A stretch of 64,000 nt of DNA from Herpomyces periplanetae. Taxonomy: Eukaryota > Ascomycota > Laboulbeniomycetes > Herpomycetales > Herpomycetaceae. Below are positions 31,100 to 43,490 of the stretch, one piece after another. Position 1 is the stretch's first letter. Every line of letters starts with the position of its first letter. Position numbers and translations under genes: made by a program. Under the pieces are notes generated by a model. It had not been told where the DNA came from and ran no database searches. It saw only the letters and a list, made by a program, of their open reading frames with translations. The stretch spans positions 16,365 through 80,364 of the forward strand of contig WMKJ01000062.1 in the NCBI GenBank assembly GCA_009733715.1, read 5' to 3'.

Positions 31100-32010
31100 T
31101 CAAATTGTAAAGCAAAACTTGGATGCTTCTCAAGTTGTGAAAGATTTTGTCAACATGGTCCAATGATAGCACGCAATAACCGTCTAACGTATTCGCACAA
31201 ACAACGAAGATGAATATATCATCTGCGATGTCGAAAATATCTTGAGTCACAGAGAATCGATCAAAACTTGTCACCTTATTCACAAGTCAAATGGGGTAGC
31301 GGAGTGTATTATCCGGGATAGAAAAAGTCCTCTGACTGGAGCGATGCTAGTCGATTTATCGGAAGATCCCTGAAACGAGGCTACTGTCAAGGAAATATGC
31401 AAAAACTCGGATTGTCACACTACAGAATTTAGAATATGGCAACGTTTAAAATTATTGAGCCAAAAGCTAATATGCCTACGTTTTAGAGTTTTCTGTACTA
31501 TGTGTTATATGCATACCCAAAATAAATTCGGGATAGTATCAAAATGAATCACCAGAGAATACCTTGCATTTTGATCGGTTATACTTCATTCGACCAAATT
31601 TTTTGTTTGTATGGCATGGAGACTGAATTTTTACATTAATTCCAGTGGGTTAAATTCCCAAAGACAAAAGAAGCTACGACCAGATCTGATAAATTCTATC
31701 TCGCTCTGTATAGTATGAATATCTCGAATGCCAAAAAAAAGCAAGGAAGCGGCACATCATCCACCCTTGTCAAAAGATCACATTATGCCATTAAAATCAA
31801 AACATCTTTTAAGGTACAGCTCTGAGGTTGACTATTTATTAACTCATGAAACTCGTCATCTTACAGCTAGGTGACCGCAAAACATCAGAAAGAGATAATC
31901 TGATGACTTAAGCAAGGAAATGGAATCACAAAGCTCTTCAGAATGTGTTTAAGAAGATTTGGCGTGGCATGATTGCCTTTTCAAATGAAAATCCACTAAA
32001 ATGCACCTGC
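31100..32010 (+). repeat. Repeat unit B-D, copy 1
   Basis: A collinear unit of about 0.9 kb found again at 42265-42970 and 56150-57030 in the same orientation. Landmarks in order: AAACTTGGATGCTTCTCAAG near the start; AGTCGATTTATCGGAAGATCCC in the middle (matched by AGTCGGTTTACTGAATAATCCC at 56.4 kb); GCTCTGAGGTTGACTATTTATTAACTCATG; and GGCGTGGCATGATTGCCTTTTCAAATGAAAAT at the end. No protein product is evident. Confidence 0.65.
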
Positions 32011-32329
32011 ATTGTAAGGCCCTTAAAAACGAGCCAAACACATAATACAGCAACATATTTATTTGAATCTTACAAGTAAGAACAAGTAGTAAAAGACTAA
32101 CTCAACTTCTACATAATAAACAATACGTGTGAAAATGCACTCATACGAAGATACCTAAATATATGCGCGTAATTAGATCAAATGTATAAGTAATAAGTTC
32201 GATTCCGAGAACAAATATCTTCGCAATAAAGCCAGTCTAGTCGGGCAAAGATCCTTGGAAGCTTACAGAAAATTATGTTAAAGATGTTATAAATACCTTC
32301 AAATTGGAAGCCAAAAAAGTCTTTCAGGT

Positions 32330-33210
32330 TAGGTGTAGCTACATGAGTGCAATCTCGGCACCAGCTCACCGTGACATGCTGTGCGGTTACAAGATTATTT
32401 ATGCATCCTTTACTACTTTAGCTGCATGTAAATAGTTTAAGCCTATTATTAACGAAGAACAAGTGATAATGTTGTAAAGGAAAACAGTAAAGTACTAGGA
32501 TAAGGCGCATGAATTAAAGAATTATAGTACAGGAGAACGAAGTATACTACATACAAAATAAGATGGAACGGGAAAATTATCAAAATACAAAATAAGACAG
32601 TAGTCATATCAAAGAGACAATGTACAAACTTATGTGATAAGCCAATCAAGATTCCATGGGGGGGTAAAATTAGTTCTACAAAGGTGGTAAGCTAGTACTA
32701 TTAAGCATCAACTTTTGTATAAAATATCAAATAAAGAGAGGTGGCGAGTAAATATTTGATAAACATAGCATGTAATATCTCGAACAAAAAATTTGACCTA
32801 AATGTGAAGAAAAATTTTTGTTTGATTAAGCTTACTTTAGTGCTAGTAAGAAAGTCTCATTATTAGACAAAATCCTAGGCAATAAATAGTAGCCAATATT
32901 TACCAAAAACTATGAAGAATGTAAGAGTGGCCAAAATAATGCAATAATAAGGTATAAAAAATAGTCCTCGGCTCTCCCAAAACATGTTAGGATAAAAAAG
33001 GCATATTTCTAAATAAGGAAGCATAAGCGAGATTTCGGTAAATCTTTTTAGTATGATATTTTAAGCGAAAAATTTACACACACCCAGAATTAAACTCAAA
33101 TTACTTAATCAGTAGAATCTAGATCGGTAAGCACGTAATATAGAAAATCTAGTCATCAATGAGCGATTGAATAAATATAGTAAATTAGTGATCTAGGTCA
33201 CGTGGACGCT
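32330..33210 (+). repeat. Repeat unit C-F, copy 1
   Basis: Begins with CACCAGCTCACCGTGACATGCTGTGCGGTTACAAGATTAT and ends around TAGTCATCAATGAGCGATTGAATAAATATAG. Both ends recur with similar spacing at 35370-36200 (direct). The C part recurs inverted at 54430-54540 and 60700-60930, and the end parts at 53330-53960 (direct). A-rich and non-coding. Confidence 0.55.
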
Positions 33211-34189
33211 AAGTCGAAATGATTAGTCCTTGATTATTAACAGCCAAAACCTCTGATTTTGCACCAGTTGAAACTGTTCGAGTGTCACCTGTAGACTTTC
33301 GCTATCGGCAATGGGAATGAAGTTAATTATTTACTAGTGCTTCGTATGAGTTCTTAAATTCAATATTCCCTCTCGCTAATGGTACAAAACCTTTTTCATT
33401 AGCACTGCATGTTGAATTCTTTGTAGTGTTTTCGTGTAAATATTTGCCATGTTGGTTTCCGAATCGATACACTGGAGTTCAAAAATATATTTGGAGTTCA
33501 CTAAGCGCATATTTAACCCAAATAATTTCTGTATATGCAATAGCCATTCCGTTGCATTTAGCTTTACATGTTAATGAAGTATCCTTGTTGCTTGTAGCTA
33601 CACAATGCAATTATCAAAAGATCCAGTTTGGTGTCAGACTTGGATATAAAAATTTTGTGTTGTAGAAGTTAACATAATTTGCATTTCAGTAGGATGACAA
33701 CATGAATATTTTTTATTGGACTTCTTTATGCAATATAAGGAAATGACCAAAATCTCGTAGCGTTTAAGTACTGCAGAATAGGGTAGGCTTGTTGCCAGTG
33801 CTACTTAACCTATTTGGAGTGAAATTGAGGTATAGAGTTATGGTATATGCAAATCTGGATGAGTTGTATGACGATACAAAAGAAGGCCAATGAAATATTG
33901 ATAATATATGTAGGCAAACAGTTAACTGTTTTTTTGTTGTGGCTTTAATCATGAAATTTATGTCTAAAGACAGGAAGGTTCGTCTTCGGTCTTGGCTTCC
34001 AACTGGTTGACAGACTGAGTTATTGTATGCGATTTATGAGTTTGATGCCAGCATCTGTTAGATTGATATTATTATCTAAAAATTGGGAAATATTACTTAA
34101 CTGAGAGATTTCTAAACAGCCTTTTTATATGTAAAAATGTGCAAGAGCTGAATTTGGAGCTTTTGAAATCATATTCTTAAATCATATCA
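33211..34189. other. Unassigned T-rich sequence between repeat units
   Basis: About 1 kb containing short frames of up to 79 codons (33426-33665 plus) without recognisable features. No RNA gene or clear repeat match. Confidence 0.3.
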
Positions 34190-34600
34190 GAATGTTTCCA
34201 ATACCACTGCCTTTCAGACTCCACAAGGCTGTAGATACATTCGTTTATTCACCAAGTAATCCTTTAAATACTTGGAAACTTTCATGATGATAATTTCTTG
34301 TAGGTTTCATATAGATATGAAATTTTAAATTTTACTGCAGGGACTTCTAACCAAGCCGAAAGGAGTTCATTAGTGACTCAAGGAAATCATATCAGATGAC
34401 CGGAGAATAGGTCTCTCTATTATTTATTCTGTCTACTTGCGGGATTCCCCACGTGACTAGATCGGCTTTATAGCTAATACATCAGTTCATAGAACCACGT
34501 TTGATTTTATTTTTATGTGCATATATAGATTTAGCTGTGCGCTTAAATTTCGAGCAAGTAGTTTACATCGAAATTGTATTCATGAAAATCTTCAGGTTCA
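34190..34600 (+). repeat. Repeat module E, copy 1 (arm of a long inverted pair)
   Basis: Its reverse complement is clearly recognisable at 43060-43490. Matching blocks include CTTTCATGATGATAATTTCTTGTAGGT, AGGGACTTCTAACCAAGCCGAAA, GATGACCGGAGAATAGGTCTC and CACGTGACTAGA, followed by AATACATCAGTTCAT, in the same order. Identity by eye is near 70% over about 300-400 bases. Non-coding. Confidence 0.7.
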
Positions 34601-35369
34601 GGTGACACAGTGCAATCATTCATACCGGTGGCTGGCACGCTGCTTCCGTATTTCTTTCAAGTTTCGATATTATAAGTCTACTCAGATTTGAATAAGTTCA
34701 TCAAATCTGGTTGTAGCTCCTTTTACTTTTGAAAACTAAACCTACCTAGGTTCATGTATAAATCCAATTTAAATATCATACAAACTATAATTTTGGTCGG
34801 ATAATATGTAATCGACAAAAAATGTGAGGTATTCTTATATAACTTAGCTTGTTTCCAGTTCAAATTTTTTTCAGTTTGTTTATAGAGCTTTTAATCATAT
34901 ATGCTTAAAAATGTAAGCATATTTGCTTTTAGACTGTTAATATTTGTTAAGATTAGGAGACTTTTAGTTTCCAGTATAGCAAATTATTGCTAAACATGCA
35001 CTGCCAGACAATTAACTCGGCACAAAGATTACTCAGTAAGTCAATTAGCATTGTTCAGGCTAACGAAACAATAGCTCGGCTAAAGAGCTGCGCTACCCCA
35101 TCTGACCCATGATAGTAAGGTAGCGACAGACTGAAGAAATTCCCCGTATTATCAGTAACAATTTCACATATATTGTCAATGCGGATACATCTGGTTTTTC
35201 TAGTATGCTTTTGCTGAATCATTATGAAGTCCTGCGCAATTTGAAAAGGATCTCGTTTTTTCTCTTAAATGAGGATCCAAAAATGACTCGAAAATTGTTG
35301 GATGAATATTCATGATGGAATCAGATATTAAAATTGCCAAATATCTCCAACTATAGGTCAAATATCATT
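34601..35369. other. Unassigned sequence between modules E and C-F
   Basis: About 770 bases. A segment at 35075-35110 (AGCTCGGCTAAAGAGCTGCGCTACCCCATCTGACCC) is approximately the reverse complement of GTCAAATGGGGTAGCGGAGT at 31287-31307. No gene is supportable. Confidence 0.3.
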
Positions 35370-36200
35370 TTAGACTGAGCTACGTTACTTGCGTTCAATT
35401 CTAGCATCAGCTCACTGTGAGATGTTGTGCTGCTACAACATTATGTACATAGTATTATATAGTTGCATCAGCCATAAATGTAATATAACGGTCAAATTTC
35501 TACGAAGTTCGCGTCCATGTTGTAAAAACATAGGACAAATAGTATGGAGTAAAAACACGGGAATCGAAGGAACATGGGACAAAAAAATATAATATATATA
35601 TAATATAAATAGATTATAGTCAAGTCAATGAAATTATGTGTAGACGTACATCACTAATCAATTGGCGCCACAGATTGGTACATAAATCCTACAAAGATGG
35701 ATAACCAGTTTTACTGTATAGCATGCCTAACATAAAATAAACAATATGGATAAAGAACGAGTGATACACAAAACGAAAAGTATCTCAAAAAAAATATGAG
35801 AAATGAAGAGATAAAGTTGGTTTAATATTTTACTCCAGAACCGGGAGGATGATCCTTTTATTAAGCAAAATTTATTGCAACAATTCGCAAGAATAATTTG
35901 GCAAAAGTTACAAAGGAAATGTATACGAAACAAGGGAATAATGAAAGAAAGCTGCATCCAGCTTCCTTAAACTGATGTAGAAAACTACCGCGAGATCGAC
36001 TTCAGGAAAATCAGTTAAAGCAAAATCTTGGTATATGTTATATTTTGGTAAAATTAGCAAAATTTACGCCCACATACACCTATACTCATACTTATAATTC
36101 TTAAAATATAATTGATGTTTTAGTATATAACGTAAATTGTGAAATCAATTAAAGATTGAATATGCATGATTGATTAGAAGTTTATATAATATGCATATTA
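35370..36200 (+). repeat. Repeat unit C-F, copy 2
   Basis: Direct copy of 32330-33210. Landmarks: TCAGCTCACTGTGAGATGTTGTGCTGCTACAACATTAT at 35406, GTCAAGTCAATGAAATTATGTGTAGACGTACATCACTAATCAATTGG at about 35620 (compare 53367-53413), and GAAATCAATTAAAGATTGAATATGCATGATTGATTAG at about 36140. Short A/T runs interrupt the alignment. Non-coding. Confidence 0.55.
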
Positions 36201-39200
36201 ATCTAAAAATGATTTTATTTTTACTGATTACCGCTATATAACATCTCTAATTCTGCACTAATTCAAGTATATTTGTTGATAATTTTTTACTATATACATG
36301 TAGATTACGTTATCAGCTTGCTAAGAAATTGTTTTAGTCTGATATTTCAAAAGAATTTTCACAGCCTGAACAGTCTCGGAGTTTAAGGAATAATCTATAT
36401 CATGTTAATACTCCACAGCAATTTAAATTTGCAAAAACTGAATTTATGACAGTGTTTTACATATGTGACTTGATGACAGAACGTCACAAAATGTTTTTTA
36501 AGGTTTGTAGATAAACCTAGTTGTGGATTACAAGTCTTATCTCATTTGAAATGTGCACATTTTATTTCGATTGTATTTTCCAAAACTATTTTCAAAATTC
36601 GATACTTCTTGAAGGTTTAATGGTAAATAAATAGTTAAGCTATTAAGTTAATTTCATTACACAGCTTATCTTATGGTGGAAAAGAACAATTTGGCATTTT
36701 GAAAAACAAAATATGTATGCAGAATTAATCATAACTATTTTAGATTAAGAAAAATACCAATATATTTCAAAATTTTACTGGATTCATGATCTGTAATTTA
36801 TTGAGAACATAACGGAAAAATCGACCATTGAGCGACCACCATACATGTAAATGAGAATTCTGGAAGATGAGCAGTTAAGGAAACAATGTTATCTAAGAAG
36901 AAGCAGCACACATGTTGAACGATAAATATTATACGTGGAACTTTTAAATGATGAAATTTTGTGTAAATAAAGAAATATTTTAATAGCAAGTCTGTAAATA
37001 ACAAGACTTTTATCCAGTAACATGAACTTTTTGTAGTAACTATGCCATCTGTGAACGGTCTCCATGACAACCAAACGCTGACTAATTGGATTCCGTTAGA
37101 GCTGCTATCTATTTGTTTACTTTATGTGAGCTATAATTATCTTGATAATGTTACCGTATATTCACGAATGATATTGTGCCGCAATTATCATCAGGCAGAT
37201 TTGTAAAGTTATAAACCTCATCTGGTTTGGAAGCGTGAAGTGCAAATTTTCAATAATTTACGATAATTATGTAAATGTATAAAACTCAAATTTATCAGTT
37301 TGTTTAATAACACTCGCATTTTACTTAATTTATTTCAATTGAGTTTTTGGGGCAACTCTCAAGTTTAAGTAAATAGAACAACCCTTTTATATTCCCATAA
37401 TATATATATATACTGACAATACCCATGATGTTTGTTGTCAGTGACAGTAACAAGTCTATAATAAATATTCCATTATTGTATATTACATTTTGGACAAAGT
37501 ACTTTTTTGAATATTTTCATAATTTTTCGCATCTGGTACCTATTTGTCTGGTTTATTTTATATTTGTTGGTAATTTTTTTGGCTTATTATTTTCAAAATA
37601 TTATATACTGTCCTATGACCTACATATGCCATCAATGCAATGTGTAATCAGCAGTTGTACTTTGAAATAGAATATTTTGTTAACGTTTGTATGCTTCATA
37701 TTAAATTCCACTGAAATCAAGTGTAATTTACACTATTTATTACACTTTCTATTGATTCCACATTAACTATGTTACATTTACTTTTTGTTTTGTTTAAAAA
37801 TTGTTTTTACATTAAAAAAATACTTCATCAGTAGCTTCGAATACTTGACCAATTCATTTACTTTAACACACAACAAGCTGGAATTATTACATGTTATTTT
37901 ATATTTCATATGATAGTGTGCTTATTTGAATATATTATTTGTTCTACTGTTTATACTGTAGTATTTCTAGTATATATACGCAGTGTCTTCTTTACAAGCA
38001 TAGTGAGTATCGTATCCTGACAAACCTGTTTATTACAAATAAGAAGATAATATCATTCTTGCATGTAGAAATTGCGTCAAATCGTTAGTTGTAGCTTTTA
38101 TGAAAACCCATGATCAGATAACTATAACAGAATCCCATTAAATTAAGCTTAATTGTCATAGAAACCATTCGCATTGGATGTATTTACAATAGAAATTATA
38201 TATTACTGGGTAAACTTTTGTCTTTTGTATAGATACGCTACTAAAATATTTCTTTTATGTAGTCTGGATTTCACCAGTCTTAAACTGTAGCCTAGTGTAA
38301 CGGATTGTGTATTTTAAGGAAAAATGCCTTTAGTAAAATCTGATAAAATTTAAAGTGCAATATTTTTTGTTTAACATGAGTGCTGCTTTGTCAAAGTAAT
38401 ATTGTTCAATTTAATGGTTATCTTCTAGTATTCACATTTTCATGTGTTGTATTGACCCAGCGATCTAGATATTACCATTTGGTATTACATATTAATACTA
38501 AATTATGTAGTTTTAATATTTTTTGCAGCAACGGAATTTCTATAATTGAATATAAAATTTCAGCATTCTTCCATACTTTCACCTGGTGTAATGGTGGTAT
38601 TTGCAGCTTAATTCAATATTATTTAAATTCGAGTATTTCAATCATACATAGTATCACCATGGTATAGCATATATTGATAAATATACATATTTTTGCCCTA
38701 GAGCGTACAATACATAAATTGCTAATAAATAATACTTACTCAGCCTGTTATCGAAAAATACCTTATCTATTGTATGACTCAATATTCAAATAAATGTGTA
38801 ACATTAATTGAGATATATGTGCGTCTGTCGCACTTTCGTTAAATCTGCCAAAATTGGAAAGTATAGCTAGATCTAGTATAAAAATTCTTATTCAGAAGTA
38901 GACCTCCCTTATATTTACATATTTTGTTATAAGACTAGGTATAATTTTATTTACCCTATCATTGCATCCCTTCGTTTATTTTTATATTCATCCAACTTTT
39001 GGCAAAAAAAATCATACAAACTGGAGTTAGTAGTTTTGTCACTAAAAGGGGCCTGTCATCAATTTTGGAGAAAACAAGATCAACCAATTTCCTTCGTTTA
39101 TCATAAAATAATTGGCTAAAATACCCCTTGACTTGTATATTTAGCACTTCTATCATTTTGCTGTAATATTAAACTTTTAATAAGATTTGGTATCAAGTAG

Positions 39201-40419
39201 AAGTTGCTCATCACTCTTATTTATTTCTTGTACCCATATTTATGGCAACTTAATTGTTTTTTTACGTCGTTCTACACGCAACTTCTTGATTACTATTAAT
39301 TTGTATCCAACTTCTCTATTCTATCTTAGTTTATCGTTAATAAATTTATGTATTCTATGTCATATAATTTATATATTTTAGCATCTTATTTCTGCGCTTT
39401 CAACACTGTGCCTGCGAAACATTATCAATTGTTCTCTGTTAGCAATTAGACGGTAATATTTTGCAAACGACTAGCGTATATAAATTAAAGACACATACAT
39501 AATCTTGTAACTTCATAGCACATTACGGTGAGTTGAAGATGCAATTTTCCATACCTATGCCTAATCGTGAAATTATATTTGACCCAATGATCGAGACTTT
39601 TTCATTCAATTTTGCTTATATATTATCAACAAGCTATATTCTCAAAACATTCTTGCTTCTAGTTATCGTTTTGTGCTCTTTCTCCTGACTCGCTTACCTA
39701 CTAACTTGTCTTTTTGAATCTTTTTTAATATAGTGTTCCTCCTAAGAGCACTTCACAAAATCTTGTAAATATGGTATATCTTGGCAGTTAAGGTAAACAT
39801 ATTGTATGATGTAAAGTTTTGGAAACTTTATCTAACTTTACTGTCGCATGAATCATTATTGGAGACTCTTTGGTGCTAAATAGATATAATTTACAAAAGG
39901 ATTGAGAGCTATATATATCGAGTAAATGGACCATAACACATAATCGTTTAGCAGGCTCGTCATGTGTCATGTCACTTGTTTTACACATGACTACTAAGTT
40001 GAACGGAATCTTGTAACACTACATGGAATTACCGGGTTTATTTAGCACTTGTAATGGGATGCATATGAATATTTGTATCTCTTCCAAAGAAGTATAACAA
40101 TCTTGTAAGAATTAAAGTAGCAATATTTACAAGTGGTTAACTTGCCCCTTGTATTGCATTCCAACTAACAGCATGACATAAAAACCCCGTAATTTAATGC
40201 CATAATGCATATGAAAGTAAAGAAGATAGTTTTCAGTCTTTGTAGTGAAAATTATCACTTGCAATAAAATCAGACTGATACTTTCCGAAAAGTCTTTTGT
40301 AGATTGTTGCAAAGGCTTATTACAGTTTTGCAATAATTTCAAGCAATTTTGGATTATCACATTTTCAAGCTCAATTGAAATGCGTCAAAATGTATTGCTC
40401 GGGCACGTTTTGAATATTG
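36201..40419. other. AT-rich gene-free region, 36.2-40.4 kb
   Basis: About 4.2 kb, mostly T-rich on the plus strand after 37.1 kb. The longest frames (36798-37070 minus; 37425-37670 and 38380-38667 plus) are rich in Phe, Ile, Tyr and Ser as expected of translated AT-rich noise. No RNA gene, CRISPR or simple tandem array was found. Parts probably belong to the same old repeat families, but matches were too weak to list. Confidence 0.35.
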
Positions 40420-40790
40420 ATGCAATTAATAACAATAGTAATGGGACGGGAACATTAATTTTAACCACATTTAAAATTGTCAATTTTATTACGATTTCAT
40501 AACATGATAATCTGATAAAGTGACATGACAAAAAGTGCACAAGGAAATGACCAAGATATATCGGACTCCGATGAAGTGGACATGGCCATCTTGTGTATTT
40601 AAAATACTCAAGATTCCAATAGCAACGGGGATCATGAGAGTCAATTTTGTTCATCTGTTGTTGAAGCAACGACTACATAATCTTTGTCTATTTATTACTT
40701 TGGAACTATACTATTTATTTGGTGGACATTGATAATGATATTGTTACTATGCTTCCGGAATGTGTCCATCTCTACTTTGTTAAGTACATC
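40420..40790 (+). repeat. Repeat module A, copy 2 (direct)
   Basis: Direct copy of 28000-28380. The text GGACTCCGATGAAGTGGACATGGCC aligns with AGACTCTGATGGAGTTAACTTGGTTACC; AAAATACTCAAGATTCCAATAGCAACGG aligns with the inverted copy's reverse complement (ACCAGAGATCTCAATAGCAATTG). Non-coding. Confidence 0.55.
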
Positions 40791-42264
40791 ATGCGTAGTG
40801 CCTTGTTTAAAACAGTAGTTACTTTTCCAAAACTTTCAGTTATACTGTCTGTTCGATAAGTAAACCTTGAGGAGTCATATACGCGTGTAACACTATGAGA
40901 AACAACATTTGCAAGGGAATAGTTCTTTTCATGAAAGGTTATGCTATATGTCATCCTATTGATTACAACGCACGAGAATATTACCAAAAATTAGAAGTAA
41001 CTAAAAGACGTTCTATTGTAATAGCTCGGCTACATTTCTTCGGTAATTGAAGGAACTTATTTACTTTATCTTTGACTGTGGAATTCCATTAAAAAAATAT
41101 GTGATTTTGAATATATTTGAAATTTCTTATGAGAGAGATGTAAAAATTGTAGCCCTATGGATAAGAATTCGATTCATACTATTTTCCTTCCAATCATGCG
41201 TTTGATGAATGCAAAAGCCAACTTTATTTATATTTTCTTACTCGTTCTATAACTTTTTTGGGAATCTCAGGGTGGTATCGAGGTCCAAGTACAACGACAT
41301 ATTTTAAAGATAGCAGAATTTAGAAGCTAAATTATGTAAAGTACAAAGCAAGTATAGTGTGGAATTAAGCACATCTGATAAAACAAATATAGGCAAAATG
41401 GATCGACAAAAGCCCAAATTTAAATGTTAATTTTGCATAAAGAATTACCTTAAAAACATGGTGAATACTCATATCGTAATTCCCAAAATTTAAGAGAAAA
41501 TGTAAATGATTTTGTTCCACCAGCAATTGGGTCTCGACCTACTACTGCACTCATATAATTAAATTTTACATAAAAGAATATGCAAACTTGGTATAAGATT
41601 GAGTAACTGAATGAATACTTATACTGAAGTATACGTCTATACGGTATTTTATAATGCCAGTATCCAAAACTTAATCTCAAAACCCCCAAGTTCAGCTTAT
41701 TGATATAAATTTACTCAAATATATGGGTTACAGTACAATAAGATTCCATTTTGCCTTCATGTAGGAAAATAACAGCTGTTGATATTTTCGTTAAGTTCCC
41801 AATTTTGAAACGAATATATTCTTGTATATTAAGACTAGAAAAACTTTTATTTAAATGAATTGTGGTCAAAAATTAGTAAAAATTTTAAAATATGTTAATG
41901 AAGCTTGGGCTACACTTATTGCTAATAATTAAAGCATTTGTCTTCAATCCAAATTTGAAAAAATATGCTTTGCCATATTACATATATAGTACACCACCTT
42001 TCATCATGTCTTTTCTTCATATATTTACTTATCCCCGTATTGAAGCTCTGTAACGATCCGTCAAGTGCTGTAAATTTTAACATGTGATGCATACATCAAA
42101 GCCAACATGACGTGCTAGATATTTTAATGTTTTGCAGAGCCATCTATCACTGTTTATTTTTTGAATTAGTCTATTCAATTATTTGAACCATTTTTGGATC
42201 CCAGGGTTTCGTGGTTCGAGTTATTACGCTACGTAGATTATTAATTATTTTTTAAAATGATTGG
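40791..42264. other. Unassigned sequence between modules A and B-D, copy 2
   Basis: About 1.5 kb, A-rich. The 79-codon minus frame at 41450-41689 is without features. In copy 1 the corresponding gap between modules A and B is about 2.7 kb, so the two loci differ by large indels. Confidence 0.3.
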
Positions 42265-42970
42265 ATTGTAATTTTAAAACAAAAGTTGGATGTTTCTCAA
42301 TTTAAATAGTATTTGGTTACAAATGTAGAACCAGTATGCCGAAAAAATAGCTGCATCTGTAGTAATACTGAGATATTTTTCAACTTAGCTTATTATTTTT
42401 ATTATATAATAACCGTATTTCCACTATTTAAATAAATTAGCAAATTTTTAACCAAGCTAACATCTCGTTAGCTTAAGCAATGCAAATTGGCTTGTCGAAT
42501 GGTTTTTGAGCCGAAGTAATTCTCACGGCAGTACACGTCAAACAACTACCACACCAAAAACTATAGGTCTATTAATCTTTGCAATTACTAATGAGCTGAA
42601 AGCGAACATGCTCACACCTTAAGCGTTTGTTATTAAAGATTTTATAAATACACCGAACGAAAATAATCAAGCTGGTAACAAGCTAAATCATTAAGGAATA
42701 CATTGCAATTTTCGCAGTTACATATCTCCAACCAAAATTATCTTTTTTATGATGCATAAACTGTATATATAGACAAATTTAGGCAGATTTTCTTTTCAAA
42801 AATGAAGGGAGCTGGGTCTTGATTTAATGAACTCACGAAAAATCTCAGTAGACCTATAATATTAATACCTGACAAAAAATGGAAGAAATGAAATCACATC
42901 CCAAAGATGTTAATGCTACTAAAAGGTGCTGTATGTCATGATTGCTATTTCTAATGAAAATTAACCCGAT
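42265..42970 (+). repeat. Repeat unit B-D, copy 2
   Basis: Direct copy of 31100-32010, shorter by about 200 bases. AAAGTTGGATGTTTCTCAATTT is near the start, GAGCTGGGTCTTGATTTAATGAACTCACG at about 42808, and GCTGTATGTCATGATTGCTATTTCTAATGAAAAT at the end. Non-coding. Confidence 0.6.
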
Positions 42971-43059
42971 ATAGTTCGTAAATACACTAGAATAAAAGCA
43001 TAAAAAAAAAAATAAAACAAAAATATTGTCTAAATTCTGAAAATCAAAACAAGCAGTTT

Positions 43060-43490
43060 AAGAGCTAGGCTCCTACAAGGCAAAGGTTAAGTGGGTAACT
43101 GTATTTCAGTGCGGAAATACCAAAAGATAAACACACGGTTCAATCTATATATATATATAAAAGCAAGCGCAATTTAATGAACTGATGTATTAATCATGGA
43201 GCTCTTCTAGTCACGTGAGAAATCCTAAAATATTCAGAACAAATCATGAGGAGACCTGCTCTTCGGTCATCCGCTATTATTTTTTCGAACTACTGGTAAT
43301 CTCGTTTCGGCCTTGTTAGAATTCCCTGTAAAATAATATTAAAACCACATATCTACACGGGACCTACAAGAATTTTTTTTCATGAAAGTTCGAGTATTTA
43401 AGAGATCACTTGGTAAATATGCGAATGGATTTACGACCATGAACAAGTTCAAACAACAGTGGTAATCGAAACTTTCTAAATCGAATCAAG
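43060..43490 (-). repeat. Repeat module E, copy 2 (inverted relative to copy 1)
   Basis: Read on the minus strand it aligns over most of its length with 34190-34600. The blocks TTCTTGTAGGT, GGCCGAAA, GATGACCGAAGAGCAGGTCTC and CACGTGACTAGA occur in the same order and spacing. A short (TA)n tract at 43148-43160 is an insertion relative to copy 1. Confidence 0.7.
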
